The position numbers and the translations under genes were made by a program. A DNA stretch of 64,000 nucleotides, taken from NCBI GenBank assembly GCA_951812785.1, contig OX638335.1, positions 509,630 through 573,629 on the forward strand. The letters are read 5' to 3'. This DNA is from an uncultured Gammaproteobacteria bacterium. GTDB taxonomy: Bacteria > Pseudomonadota > Gammaproteobacteria > UBA4575. Positions 51,957 to 61,488 of the stretch are shown in pieces. A model generated the notes under the pieces. It was not told where the DNA came from, did not search any database, and was given only the letters and a program-made list of their open reading frames with translations. Position 1 is the first letter of the stretch; each line of letters opens with the position of its first letter.

Positions 51957-54221
51957 CTACATTGTGATGCGTCGATAAATATCAGAAACTTTATAAGGCA
52001 GTTTATCGACTTGATCAACAATGGTGAAATTGACGAGACCATACATATGTTGCAAGTAATCCATGGCTTCGTCATCAATGGTGATGCAAAAAGGGTGTAT
52101 GCCTAAAAATTTAGACTCAATTAACGCGCGTCGCGTATCTTCAATGCCATAGGCGCCACGGTAACCATCCTGGTCATCAGGTCTACCATCTGATAATGTG
52201 ATTAATACTTTAGTTTTAGCTTCAACGCGTGAAAGCAATTTGGATAAGTGTCGGATGGCTGCACCCATGCGCGTGTAATCTTGAGGTTTAATACTGGCAA
52301 TGCGGTCTTTAACTGTAGTTGAATAGCTTTCTTCAAAATCTTTGATTTTATATAAGTCGCAACGGCGATGAGTTAATCCTGAGAAACCATAAATAGCGTA
52401 GCGATCACCTAGCACCTCTAGCGACTCGCATAATAGAACTAACGCTTCACGTTCCATGTCGTTAATCCAGCCAGAGGTAGAGCCGCTCATGTCTACCATG
52501 AACATGACGGCAATGTTACGGTCGACTTTGCGTTGTTTAATAAATAAGTTTTGGCTGACTTCTTCACCATTGATTATATCGGCATAGGATGAAATAACGG
52601 CATCCAGGTCTATGTCTTCTCCATAAGGTTGTTTGCGTATCCTTCTATCTTCATCACGCAAAGCCTCAAAAGTTCTATGTAAATTATTTAATAATTTGCG
52701 GTGTTTATTAAGTGTTTGTTCTACAAAGTCAGAAGGTTTTCCTTCTACTTCTATTTCCCGAAGATGACACCATTCTTTGCGATATTTTTGTCGAGAGTGG
52801 TCCCACTCATCATATAAGAATACTTCGCCATCACCGACACGAATATTGATATCGTCTTGTTGCTCATCACCATCACCTGTCTGGTAAGCGTTGTCGTCAA
52901 CGGGTGATAAATAATCCTCTGGAATTTTGCCCAAGTCTTGCTGAATAGACTCAAGCAGTTCTTGAATGTTTTCGGGTGGCTCAATAGTTTCACCATCAAG
53001 TTCCAGTTCAAAACAATAACCATCAGGCATTTCATCGTCTTCAATTTCACGTACTTCAAAACGATTGCCATCTTGTTCGTCATCAATAGGCATGTCTTGA
53101 TTGTTGTTACTGGATTCTTTCTGTAACTCATCTAAGGCAAGTTGTAAGTTTTCTTTGTCTTGTTCAATGCGCTCTTCCATAGTTTGCTTGGCAAGCTCAG
53201 GATTTAATACGCCCTGGTATAGGGTGTCCTCGGGAGCGAAATCATGATCGTAAAGTTCATAAACAATACGTGCGCTGTCATGAGCCGTCGCTTCTTTAGA
53301 CGATAACGTGCTAATGGCGCTCTGCCAGGGTTGTGATAAATCATTCGCAACAAGTAAAGAATTGAATTTTTCTATTGCGCGACCAATGCCGGGGAGTTCT
53401 CGCCTTATATTGGCGTCTAACCTGACAGCTTCAAGTTTATGAAACAGGTTAATGGCTTTTTGCTTGTCTGCAAAGTTTGCAACAAGTTGTTGTATGTCCA
53501 CGCGCCATGTGCCAAACCACGTTTGTGCCCACTGATGCACGGCGATTGACTTATATAATGCAAAGTTATCTTCACGATTTTTGAATATAGAGATGTTTTC
53601 AGGTAAATGAATAACTTCTGTATCAGTAAATAATTGCTCGCTTTGTTCTAGCTTTAACGCGCGCCCATTTAATCCGGTAATCACACTTTCAACAATTCGA
53701 CTGATCTCATCAAAACTCACTGAGGTAGGGGCAGCGGTAATGGTGTCGACATATTCATCAACTCTTTTCATTGCGTTAATGCAATCATCCATTCCTCTGG
53801 CGTGATAAATTTTTAATAGATGGGATACCCATGACGCCCAATCTTCTTCGTCAATCACTTTTAAGCTGGGTGGCGCGAAATGGCAAAAATTAAATGCCAG
53901 CATAGCGTCTGTTAGCGAGATGGTATCCACCGATTTAAGGAATCGCTCTTGATCTGCCAAGCTCGAACCTACTAATGCTTGTGCAGGCCCAAACACGCTA
54001 TTCTTTGAAGATAGCACTTGGTCAACAAGTAACTCTAATTTTAACTGAAGTTCACGTTCACCCATGCCGCCAAAGCTGGAGCTATTTTGATTCTTCCCTG
54101 AACGAATGGGTGAACGAATATAGCCACCATCTTTGGAGTAAGATTTAACTTCATATTCAGGCTGGTCGTCAGCAGGGTTTCTGACCTGCTTGTTTTTTTT
54201 CTGCCAGAATTTGAAATTCAT
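51957..54221 (-). CDS. NorD/CbbO-like von Willebrand factor A domain protein
   Basis: The 754-residue protein has an acidic middle region and a C-terminal VWA domain (about residues 565-750) with intact MIDAS MFMVDMSGSTSGW, then YGFSGLTHRRCDLYKIKDF and TLSDGRPDDQDGYRG. NorD and CbbO proteins of this type work with an AAA+ MoxR-family ATPase (NorQ or CbbQ) to activate nitric oxide reductase or Rubisco. No such ATPase or target enzyme is adjacent. It lies 15 bases before the aminotransferase and four after the J-domain gene. Confidence 0.85.
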   Translation of the reverse strand: MNFKFWQKKNKQVRNPADDQPEYEVKSYSKDGGYIRSPIRSGKNQNSSSFGGMGERELQLKLELLVDQVLSSKNSVFGPAQALVGSSLADQERFLKSVDTISLTDAMLAFNFCHFAPPSLKVIDEEDWASWVSHLLKIYHARGMDDCINAMKRVDEYVDTITAAPTSVSFDEISRIVESVITGLNGRALKLEQSEQLFTDTEVIHLPENISIFKNREDNFALYKSIAVHQWAQTWFGTWRVDIQQLVANFADKQKAINLFHKLEAVRLDANIRRELPGIGRAIEKFNSLLVANDLSQPWQSAISTLSSKEATAHDSARIVYELYDHDFAPEDTLYQGVLNPELAKQTMEERIEQDKENLQLALDELQKESSNNNQDMPIDDEQDGNRFEVREIEDDEMPDGYCFELELDGETIEPPENIQELLESIQQDLGKIPEDYLSPVDDNAYQTGDGDEQQDDINIRVGDGEVFLYDEWDHSRQKYRKEWCHLREIEVEGKPSDFVEQTLNKHRKLLNNLHRTFEALRDEDRRIRKQPYGEDIDLDAVISSYADIINGEEVSQNLFIKQRKVDRNIAVMFMVDMSGSTSGWINDMEREALVLLCESLEVLGDRYAIYGFSGLTHRRCDLYKIKDFEESYSTTVKDRIASIKPQDYTRMGAAIRHLSKLLSRVEAKTKVLITLSDGRPDDQDGYRGAYGIEDTRRALIESKFLGIHPFCITIDDEAMDYLQHMYGLVNFTIVDQVDKLPYKVSDIYRRITM

Positions 54222-54225
54222 AAAT

Positions 54226-54957
54226 CTAATCAGAGTGTTGATTGATTAATAAGTCTTTAGCTCGATTAATTTTAATCGCTAAATAACTAGAGCCGCCGCG
54301 GTCAGGGTGTAGTTTCTGTATTAGGCGTTTATGTGCAGTAATAATAGCTTTCTTGTCAGCCCCAGGCTCTAAACCAAGAATAGCATAGGCTTCTTGTTCT
54401 GAAAGACGTGTATGGCTGCTTGTACTGTTATTTGAATGGGATGAACTATCATTTTCGCTACGCCAGTTGGTGCCATGTGTGCAATCAAGGTAATTCTCTA
54501 ATAATAATCTGGAGTCTTCATCACTTTGATTATAGTAGTCGCGCAATTGCAGTAGTTCATCAATGGATAAGTCATCTAGGTTTCGTCCCGAGAGCAATCC
54601 TGATTTAACCATGCCGGATAGCTTTCCGGAATCATGATCTAATTCCATTTGCAGATATTCCGTATCAACTTGTGATGTCTGTCCACTGCTGGGTTTGTTT
54701 CCTCTAAAGCTATTCATCATTCTTTGCAGCATGGGCAAATAAGCAACCAGGCTGATAATACGTTGAAGTGCAGGAATTAATGCGCCGGCAAGTGCGAATA
54801 ACCAATGTAATTTACCAGTAGCAACAAGCCCTAGTAATGCCACTCCCACAATAATCATCATATACTGCCAACGTTTATTAGCGGGCTGGTGTTTTATCCA
54901 CCGGTAAAGTAATAACGCCAGTATTACTGCGGCGATAATTAAAATGATTCTTGCCAT
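54226..54957 (-). CDS. Membrane-anchored J-domain protein
   Basis: The 243-residue protein has two or three N-terminal hydrophobic segments (about residues 3-20, 33-50, 52-75), a cytosolic linker with a DUF-like helical part (GMVKSGLLSGRNLDDLSIDE), and a C-terminal J-domain: EAYAILGLEPGADKKAIITA and the HPD in LIQKLHPDRGG near 217-227. It would recruit DnaK to the membrane. Sitting between two VWA genes, it may serve assembly of a VWA-linked complex. Confidence 0.88.
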   Translation of the reverse strand: MARIILIIAAVILALLLYRWIKHQPANKRWQYMMIIVGVALLGLVATGKLHWLFALAGALIPALQRIISLVAYLPMLQRMMNSFRGNKPSSGQTSQVDTEYLQMELDHDSGKLSGMVKSGLLSGRNLDDLSIDELLQLRDYYNQSDEDSRLLLENYLDCTHGTNWRSENDSSSHSNNSTSSHTRLSEQEAYAILGLEPGADKKAIITAHKRLIQKLHPDRGGSSYLAIKINRAKDLLINQHSD

Positions 54958-54963
54958 AATGAA

Positions 54964-55677
54964 TTATTTAGGCGCTTGCTTAGGCAGTTGTTTAATTATA
55001 GAACGCGCAATAGAGCTGCCTTGCTGTGAATGTTTTTCCAATGCATCGAATCCACCTACTGCAAAAGCAGCGACTGCACACAATAATTCTTTTAATTGCG
55101 CCACGCTATTGTGATCAAAAGCACAATAAGCACCATGACTCAGTTGAGCAATATGTTGAAAGGCATTTTTAGCCGCAGAGTCATGACCTTCATGAAATAC
55201 AAATACCGGAACACCTAACATGCCCAATTTTCCAGCCAGCATGCCGACTTGATCAATCGACTCTTCAAAGCAATCACTGACCAATACAACAGCTTTAATT
55301 TTTTGCTTAACACAACTATCAATGGCATGTTCCAGTGTGCGTTTAATTTGTGTGTGGCCAGGGGAGCAACGTACTTGTAACATCTGCTCGCGAAGCTTGC
55401 TGGCATTACTGCTCCAATCGAATGATTTAAATTCATTGTATCCGCGGTAATAGCACAGTGAAATCTCAAGGTTGCCAATTTCTTCAGTGCTCATAAACAT
55501 GTCAGCTTGAATTTGGCAGGCCATATCCCAGGCATGTTCTCTACTAGCTGTAGCATCCATGGCAAACAGTAAACGACCTGCGTTTTTATTATTCGTATGC
55601 GCCGCAAGCTCATCAGATTTTTTGAGAAAATCTTGTACCGATAGTGAATTAGAACGGGTAAGCTGGTCTTTTGGCAT
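54964..55677 (-). CDS. VWA-like domain protein
   Basis: The 237-residue protein shows RLLFAMDATASREHAWDMAC near residues 35-54, a MIDAS-like strand with DxTxS, and AVVLVSDCFEESIDQVGMLA near 129-148. No signal peptide is present. It is the first gene of the four-gene operon. Relatives next to J-domain proteins occur in other proteobacteria, as I recall, but their function is not known. Confidence 0.78.
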   Translation of the reverse strand: MPKDQLTRSNSLSVQDFLKKSDELAAHTNNKNAGRLLFAMDATASREHAWDMACQIQADMFMSTEEIGNLEISLCYYRGYNEFKSFDWSSNASKLREQMLQVRCSPGHTQIKRTLEHAIDSCVKQKIKAVVLVSDCFEESIDQVGMLAGKLGMLGVPVFVFHEGHDSAAKNAFQHIAQLSHGAYCAFDHNSVAQLKELLCAVAAFAVGGFDALEKHSQQGSSIARSIIKQLPKQAPK

Positions 55678-55762
55678 AACAAGTGATTTCAGTCGTGGTA
55701 CTAAACCTTTTTTGAGCGGATGGGTCTACTAGTAAGCCTATTATTATAGAAGGAGCATAAGA

Positions 55763-57181
55763 ATGCAGCAGTTGATGATCAATCACCACTCGCATTTAGC
55801 ACGATTTTATGTATTAGCGCTGCTAATGGTTGCTAGTTTAACGCCTGTTTATGCCGAAGAGATTAAAACCACTGTTGAAGATCAGCAAGAACTTTCGCTA
55901 ACAGTGTACAACCAAGACTTAGCATTGATTCGAGATGTGCGTAATCTCAAATTAAATAAGGGCTTGAATAAAATCGCGGTGAGAGAAGTCAGCGCACAAA
56001 TTCGACCTGAGACCGCTATTATTACCAGTCTGTCTCATCCAAATTCATTGTCTTTACTTGAGCAGAATTTTGATTACGATTTACTAACACCGCAACAACT
56101 ATTACAAAAATATGTTGGTAAGCAGGTGCGTGTTATCAAAACGCATCCAACCACGTGCGCTGAAAAAGAAGTGGTGGCGACGGTGTTAAGTGCTAACAAT
56201 GGTGTGGTGTTGAAAATAGGTGACCGTATTGAGACGGGTGCGCCGGGTCGTATTGTTTATGATCAAGTGCCGGATAATTTGCGTGATCGTCCTACCTTGT
56301 CAATTCTTGCTAATAGTAAAGCGGGTAACAAACAAACGCTTGAATTAAGCTATTTGTCTGGTGGCTTGAACTGGAAAGCTGATTACGTAGCTAAGTTAGA
56401 TAAAGCTGAAAAATATTTAGATTTAAATGGTTGGGTAACATTAAACAACCAAAGTGGTGCTAGTTATCACAACGCTAAATTGCAATTAGTGGCCGGTAAT
56501 GTCAATCGTGTTCATCAACCGAGAGCAATCCAGCATAGAGATGTAAGAACGATGAAGTCTATGGCTGCCGATAATATTGCTGAAATGGCTGAGGAAAGTT
56601 TATTTGAATATCATCTGTATACGCTAGGGCATAAAACTGACGTATTACAGAACCAAACCAAGCAAGTTGCTTTGTTGTCGGCCAGTAGGGTTCCATTAAA
56701 TAAAGAATTTATGCTTCAGGGGAATCAGCACTACTACTATAACAGGTATGGTGTGATTGCTGATAAGTTAAAAGTAGCTGTGTTTGTCGAGTTTAAAAAT
56801 GAAAAGAAAAATGACTCTTCCGGTAATTCGCAATTTATTGGTGAAGATCGTATTGATCACACACCTAAAGATGAAACCATACGTTTAAAGTTAGGTGATG
56901 CTTTTGATGTCACTGCCAAAAAGAAACAGACCTCGTACAATAAAGAGTCAGCATTTGGTAAGTACAAACATGCCGCGAGTTCTAGTTATGAGATTGAGAT
57001 TCATAATGCAAAAGATGAGGACGTCGTAGTTAAAGTATTAGAGCCTGTTCCTGGTGATTGGAAAATGATTGAGAGTAGTTTGAAACATGACAAAGTGAAT
57101 GCTCATACAGTTCAATGGTTGGTTAAAGTACCAGCTGAGAAGCGCGTCACTTTAAGCTACAAAGTCTTGGTTCGTTATTGA
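55763..57181 (+). CDS. DUF4139 secreted protein
   Basis: The 472-residue protein has a signal peptide (cleavage near residue 31, VYAEE), an N-terminal beta domain (LTVYNQDLALIRDVRNLKLN) and the DUF4139 domain (LSYLSGGLNWKADYVAKLD near 192-210, ending VPAEKRVTLSYKVLVRY). It is probably periplasmic or outer-membrane associated. The function of the family is not established in bacteria. A good ribosome site (AGAAGGAGCA) precedes the ATG. Confidence 0.88.
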   Translation: MQQLMINHHSHLARFYVLALLMVASLTPVYAEEIKTTVEDQQELSLTVYNQDLALIRDVRNLKLNKGLNKIAVREVSAQIRPETAIITSLSHPNSLSLLEQNFDYDLLTPQQLLQKYVGKQVRVIKTHPTTCAEKEVVATVLSANNGVVLKIGDRIETGAPGRIVYDQVPDNLRDRPTLSILANSKAGNKQTLELSYLSGGLNWKADYVAKLDKAEKYLDLNGWVTLNNQSGASYHNAKLQLVAGNVNRVHQPRAIQHRDVRTMKSMAADNIAEMAEESLFEYHLYTLGHKTDVLQNQTKQVALLSASRVPLNKEFMLQGNQHYYYNRYGVIADKLKVAVFVEFKNEKKNDSSGNSQFIGEDRIDHTPKDETIRLKLGDAFDVTAKKKQTSYNKESAFGKYKHAASSSYEIEIHNAKDEDVVVKVLEPVPGDWKMIESSLKHDKVNAHTVQWLVKVPAEKRVTLSYKVLVRY

Positions 57182-57259
57182 TGTTGGCTTCCAGTTTCTA
57201 ACTTCTAAACTATGAAAGTTCTATAGCTAGAAATTATTCATACCTGATTATTATTCTAA

Positions 57260-58174
57260 ATGAAATTGCCTCGACTATTTGATTGGCTGGCTTTACTTGC
57301 GCTTGTTGCCATGTTCGGTTCAGCATTTTTGTTGACCAAGATTGCTGTGCAAGAAGTGCCTCCTGTCATGGTGGTAGCAGGGCGAATAGTGATAGGTGCT
57401 TTGCTTCTGCTAGCTATTGCTTATTATCAAGGCGAGCGTCTTTCTACCTTAAAGCCTTATTGGTTAATATTGCTTGCGTTGGCATTGACAGGAAACTGCA
57501 TTCCATTTTTTGTGATTACTTGGGGGCAGCAATACGTAGATAGTAGCTTGGCAGGTATTTTGATGGCCATGATGCCTTTAACAACAGTTGTGTTAGCGCA
57601 TTTTTTTGTGGCAGATGAACGCATTACTAAAAACAAAGTGATAGGTTTTCTGCTTGGATTTGCCGGTGTGGTAATTTTAATGCAGCCAGAGCTGATTGTT
57701 TCAACTCAACTGGATTGGCTGCATTTATCGGCGATGTTACTAATCTTGATGGGTGCGATTAGTTATGCGGCTAACTCTGTGATTGCACATTCGTTACCAA
57801 AAATTAGTTTACCGTTAATTTCTGCCGGTGTTTTGTTAACGGCATCCATTGTCATTATTCCGCTATCTGCATCGCAAGGCTTTGAGTGGGTGGCCGAGAC
57901 TTCAGCTACGGCTATGTGGGCAGTCATTCTTTTGGGGATTTTCCCTAGTGGTTTAGCAACTATTATTTATTTCAGAGTGATTCGACATGCGGGTCCGGCA
58001 TTTCTGTCCCAGATTAATTATCTGATACCTGTATGGGCGGTATTGCTAGGGGTAGTATTTGGTGGAGAAAAATTAACTATCAATGCGCTGATCGCATTAG
58101 TCGTTATTCTTGTCGGAATTGCTATCGCACAGAAAAACCGATCTGCTAGCGTAGATTCAATTTATCACGATTAA
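57260..58174 (+). CDS. EamA-family (DMT superfamily) transporter
   Basis: The 304-residue protein has ten hydrophobic segments forming two EamA repeats (ALVAMFGSAFLLTKIAVQE at the start; AMLLILMGAISYAANSVIAH at the second). DMT transporters export amino acids, nucleosides or other metabolites. The substrate is unknown. It is convergent with the cupin gene, with only two bases between the stops inside a palindrome. Confidence 0.88.
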   Translation: MKLPRLFDWLALLALVAMFGSAFLLTKIAVQEVPPVMVVAGRIVIGALLLLAIAYYQGERLSTLKPYWLILLALALTGNCIPFFVITWGQQYVDSSLAGILMAMMPLTTVVLAHFFVADERITKNKVIGFLLGFAGVVILMQPELIVSTQLDWLHLSAMLLILMGAISYAANSVIAHSLPKISLPLISAGVLLTASIVIIPLSASQGFEWVAETSATAMWAVILLGIFPSGLATIIYFRVIRHAGPAFLSQINYLIPVWAVLLGVVFGGEKLTINALIALVVILVGIAIAQKNRSASVDSIYHD

Positions 58175-58176
58175 AT

Positions 58177-58860
58177 TTAATCGAATTGTGCGGGCAAACC
58201 GCCGACACGCACATAAATTAGGCAGCCCTCTTTAGAGTGAGGCTTGTGCTTGCTCAAATGCGGACTACGAATCCACGTACCTGTGGGATATTGGCCAAAA
58301 TCATCTTCAAAAATGCCTTCTAAGACTAATATTTCCTCGCCGCCGGAGTGCGTATGTTCAGGGAAATAAGTGTCTGGTTGCCAGCGTATTAAAGCCATAC
58401 TTTCAGGATGATTTGGCTGTGAATATAGAGGTAGCACAGTTAAGCCTTCAACCATACCTTGGCGCCATTCCATGTCATTTGTATTAACGGCTAATTGCTC
58501 GCGATCAGTGCCATCGTACTGACGTAATCTAACCAATAAAGTGCAACCTGTATCAGAGTAGGGTGCATGTTTACTGCCATCCGGATTTAACAAATAAGTG
58601 CCTGTAGGGTAACGACCATGGTCATCACAAAATTCACCGTCGAGCACAAAGATTTCTTCACCTTGAGGGTGTGCATGAGTACGAAACTTACCACCTGGCT
58701 GGTATTTTACAATGCTTGTAACCGGACCAAATTCTCCTCCTTGTCGATACAGTGGTTTGCGCCATACCGTACCACTTGGGCTGGGTTGCCATTGCATTTT
58801 TAGAGTATCAACGACTACATGTTGGCTAAGGTCGGCATTGATATCGTCTAGTTCTTGCAT
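58177..58860 (-). CDS. Double ChrR-type cupin protein
   Basis: The 227-residue protein consists of two cupin repeats. The first has FRTHAHPQGEEIFVLDGEF near residues 59-77 and the second FPEHTHSGGEEILVLEGIFE near 168-187, each with the HxH...E metal-binding pattern and each followed by GxYPxGT. It resembles the C-terminal cupin of anti-sigma factor ChrR but lacks the zinc-finger anti-sigma domain. It may be a metal-dependent sensor or dioxygenase-like enzyme for oxidative damage. Confidence 0.88.
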   Translation of the reverse strand: MQELDDINADLSQHVVVDTLKMQWQPSPSGTVWRKPLYRQGGEFGPVTSIVKYQPGGKFRTHAHPQGEEIFVLDGEFCDDHGRYPTGTYLLNPDGSKHAPYSDTGCTLLVRLRQYDGTDREQLAVNTNDMEWRQGMVEGLTVLPLYSQPNHPESMALIRWQPDTYFPEHTHSGGEEILVLEGIFEDDFGQYPTGTWIRSPHLSKHKPHSKEGCLIYVRVGGLPAQFD

Positions 58861-58874
58861 CGTTCTATTATTAT

Positions 58875-59417
58875 TTATTCGGATGTAATAATTTCTAATA
58901 CATCTAAATCAATAGCCTTATGACTAAAACTTACCAATTCATTTTTAACATTATATAAAAGTTGTGAAGGTACACCTATCAATCTTGATTGAGTAATGTC
59001 TTGATACAGTTCGTTGCTGTGATCAAAATCTGTTAGCACATGTGTGTAATTTAAGTGACGAGATGTTATTTGACTAATGGCTTTCTGCTTGGATTCTAAA
59101 CCATCAGTAACAACGCCTATGATAGTGAGATTGAGAGATGGGTTGTCTTCAATAAATTCAGCTAATTTTTCAAAATCTTTTTTACATATATGACAGTACG
59201 TTGCCCAAAACATAACAAGTTCCCAGCGACCTTGTTGTAGCTCATCTAAAACAGAGTTCTTGATTGGGCCCTGTGCCTCTACAATTTTACTAATAGAGTG
59301 CGTAGTGGAATTTTCGAACTGCGTGTTGTTCTTTGAGGTTTGTGCATCCTTTTGATCTGAACATGCTTGCAGTCCAATAAATAGTAGCGCAATAAAAACT
59401 GCTGAAAATATTTTCAT
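58875..59417 (-). CDS. Thioredoxin-like lipoprotein (TlpA type)
   Basis: The 180-residue protein has a lipobox (FIGLQACSD, cysteine at 19) and a thioredoxin fold with active site WATYCHICKKDFE near residues 70-82 and cis-proline IGVPSQLLYN near 147-156. It would be a membrane-anchored periplasmic thiol reductase, for example for cytochrome c or copper-enzyme maturation. The CHIC pair is intact. Confidence 0.9.
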   Translation of the reverse strand: MKIFSAVFIALLFIGLQACSDQKDAQTSKNNTQFENSTTHSISKIVEAQGPIKNSVLDELQQGRWELVMFWATYCHICKKDFEKLAEFIEDNPSLNLTIIGVVTDGLESKQKAISQITSRHLNYTHVLTDFDHSNELYQDITQSRLIGVPSQLLYNVKNELVSFSHKAIDLDVLEIITSE

Positions 59418-59548
59418 AATTATCTGTGTATGTGATGGTTAACTTAAAGACTAGACCACAATTATATAACAACTATTACAACTACATGCTTTAATTATCT
59501 ATTGAGTTATACTTTAAATATGTAAACAATAATAGGTGCGGAGGGTTT

Positions 59549-60409
59549 ATGACGGCTACACGTGTGCAAAAAATATTGGATCAAGTCGGTTCCTTAGCAT
59601 TCCCGGGTATTTACGACACACTGTCTGCCAAAATTGCTGAAAAAGCAGGCTTTCCTATGGCATTTATCTCTGGTTATTCACTGGCAGCGTCCACGATTGG
59701 TGAGCCTGATTTTGGCTTGCTGACTCAAACTGAAGTAGTCGATCGTGCTCGTCAGATTTGTGCCAGCGTTAATATTCCAGTCATTGTTGATGCCGATACA
59801 GGTTATGGGAATCCATTAAATGTTTATCGCACGGTGAAAGATCTGATTGCCGCAGGCGCCGCAGGGTGTTTCTTGGAAGATCAAGTATGGCCCAAAAAAT
59901 GCGGCCACATGCGCAATAAAAAAGTCATTGAACGTGAGCAGTATTTGCAAAAAATAGCGGCGGCTGTAGAAGCGCGTGGAGACGCAGATTTTTTCATTGT
60001 TGCACGGACAGATGCAGAAGCGGTATTAGGACTAGATGAAGCAATTGCCAGAGTAGAAGGGGCACGCGCATTGGGTGCCGATGCAAGTTTTGTAGAAGCC
60101 CCAGGTTCACTAGAACAATTGAAAGAAATAGGTAAACGTGTGCCTAAGCCAATGGTTGCGAATATGATTGAAGGTGGTAAAACACCAGTGCTGCCCAAAG
60201 AAGGGCTTGCCGATATGGGATTCCAGTTGATTTTATATCCGCTAACAGGCTTGTATGCGGCGGCCGCAAGTATGCGCGATTTCTATCAAAAATTAAGCGA
60301 TGATGGCACTACTTTAGGCAAAGAAAGTGAGCTCATGCAGTTTGCCGAATTTAACGACTTAATCGGTGTGGAAGAAAAATATCGACTGTCAGAGAAATTC
60401 GGTGAGTAA
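59549..60409 (+). CDS. Isocitrate lyase/PEP mutase superfamily enzyme
   Basis: The 286-residue protein has the superfamily signature WPKKCGHM near residues 113-120 with the catalytic cysteine, the Mg site VIVDADTGYGNPLNVYRTV near 82-100, and FLEDQ and ARTDAEA. Length and wording fit the methylisocitrate lyase / dimethylmalate lyase / oxaloacetate decarboxylase branch. The exact C-C lyase substrate is not determined. It is a single gene with its own promoter region. Confidence 0.88.
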   Translation: MTATRVQKILDQVGSLAFPGIYDTLSAKIAEKAGFPMAFISGYSLAASTIGEPDFGLLTQTEVVDRARQICASVNIPVIVDADTGYGNPLNVYRTVKDLIAAGAAGCFLEDQVWPKKCGHMRNKKVIEREQYLQKIAAAVEARGDADFFIVARTDAEAVLGLDEAIARVEGARALGADASFVEAPGSLEQLKEIGKRVPKPMVANMIEGGKTPVLPKEGLADMGFQLILYPLTGLYAAAASMRDFYQKLSDDGTTLGKESELMQFAEFNDLIGVEEKYRLSEKFGE

Positions 60410-60487
60410 TTACCAAATTGGGAAGACCACAAGTTTTATTCTTTGCTTGTTGTAACCACCAAGAATACTAGCTCGCTAAAAAGTTTG

Positions 60488-61081
60488 TTATTGAGCTGAG
60501 TCAGAAAGCGAATTAGAAGAGGCCAGTACTAAGGTCCAATAAATTCGGTAGTCCGATAAATTATTTCGTGTGCAGGCTAGCCCTATTTCAGTGTGCGCAC
60601 TATTCATCAGGTTGTGGCAGTGTCCGGGACTCGCCAGCCATTGATCTATGGTTTGTTCGGGTGTGTCTGTGCCGCCTGCAATATTTTCCGCGACTGTTTT
60701 CCAGTCGTACCCGGTATTAGAGACACGGTCGCTAGCAATTAAACCTGATGTACCTTTATGGTTGAAGAAATTATTGTTCGCCATGTCATCGGAGTGTGAA
60801 ACAGCAGCCATAGATAACTTATTATTCCACGCGATTTTAGAAGTGGCAGGATATAATTTGTCTCCACAGGCGCGAGGCTGTAAGCGCAGCGCATTAATAT
60901 AGTTAACAACACGTTGAATTCTTAATTCGCTAAATTCGCATTCGCTGGTCTTGGATGGTGCTTTATAAACGGGCGCGGCAGCAATTTTTTTACTATTAAT
61001 ATAATTGTCGATGCCACACCCGCTGGTGGTCAGTGATATTAATAGGGCTAACGAAAAACTAATGATAATTTTAGTATTCAC
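60488..61081 (-). CDS. CAP-domain (SCP/PR-1-like) lipoprotein
   Basis: The 197-residue protein has a signal peptide with lipobox (LTTSGCG, cysteine at 22) and a CAP domain: VVNYINALRLQPRACG near residues 58-73, MAAVSHSDDMANNNFFNHKG near 91-110 and WLASPGHCHNLMNSAHTEIG near 148-167. Extra cysteines may form disulfides. Bacterial CAP proteins are secreted and of unknown biochemical role. Confidence 0.9.
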   Translation of the reverse strand: MNTKIIISFSLALLISLTTSGCGIDNYINSKKIAAAPVYKAPSKTSECEFSELRIQRVVNYINALRLQPRACGDKLYPATSKIAWNNKLSMAAVSHSDDMANNNFFNHKGTSGLIASDRVSNTGYDWKTVAENIAGGTDTPEQTIDQWLASPGHCHNLMNSAHTEIGLACTRNNLSDYRIYWTLVLASSNSLSDSAQ

Positions 61082-61092
61082 GATTATGTTTA

Positions 61093-61416
61093 CTAATTAT
61101 TGGGGTATAGCTTATAGCAGGCCGACTGAATATATCTTGCCCCAATTTCTGTCTGCACTTGCTTGCCGTATTTCAATACACAATCACTTGCGGTTTTAGG
61201 CCCAAACCAGGGTCGTTTTTTCTCTACAAATATCCTATCGTGGAATGCAAATTTGTCTTTACAAGAGGAGACTACTTCTTTAGCAATAGTGTCGCTTTGG
61301 ATATTTTGCATATTATCTAATATATATTCCCAGTAGTTATCGGAGCTAAACCAGCCTGCATGTGCGATAATGATGGTGGTCAGCGATATAATGGCTGCTA
61401 GTAAAACAATCTTCAT
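61093..61416 (-). CDS. Hypothetical secreted protein (107 aa)
   Basis: The signal peptide ends near HAGWFS (about residue 20). The mature part contains four cysteines and the phrase KKRPWFGPKTASDCVLKYGK. I do not recognise the family. It lies directly upstream of the CAP lipoprotein gene (11 bases), so the two are probably one transcript. Confidence 0.55.
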   Translation of the reverse strand: MKIVLLAAIISLTTIIIAHAGWFSSDNYWEYILDNMQNIQSDTIAKEVVSSCKDKFAFHDRIFVEKKRPWFGPKTASDCVLKYGKQVQTEIGARYIQSACYKLYPNN

Positions 61417-61488
61417 AGAAGTATTAAGGCTAGCTGTAAATAAAGGACTTAAAGAATAGTCTTTATGTTCTAGTTAATGAGTCTAACT

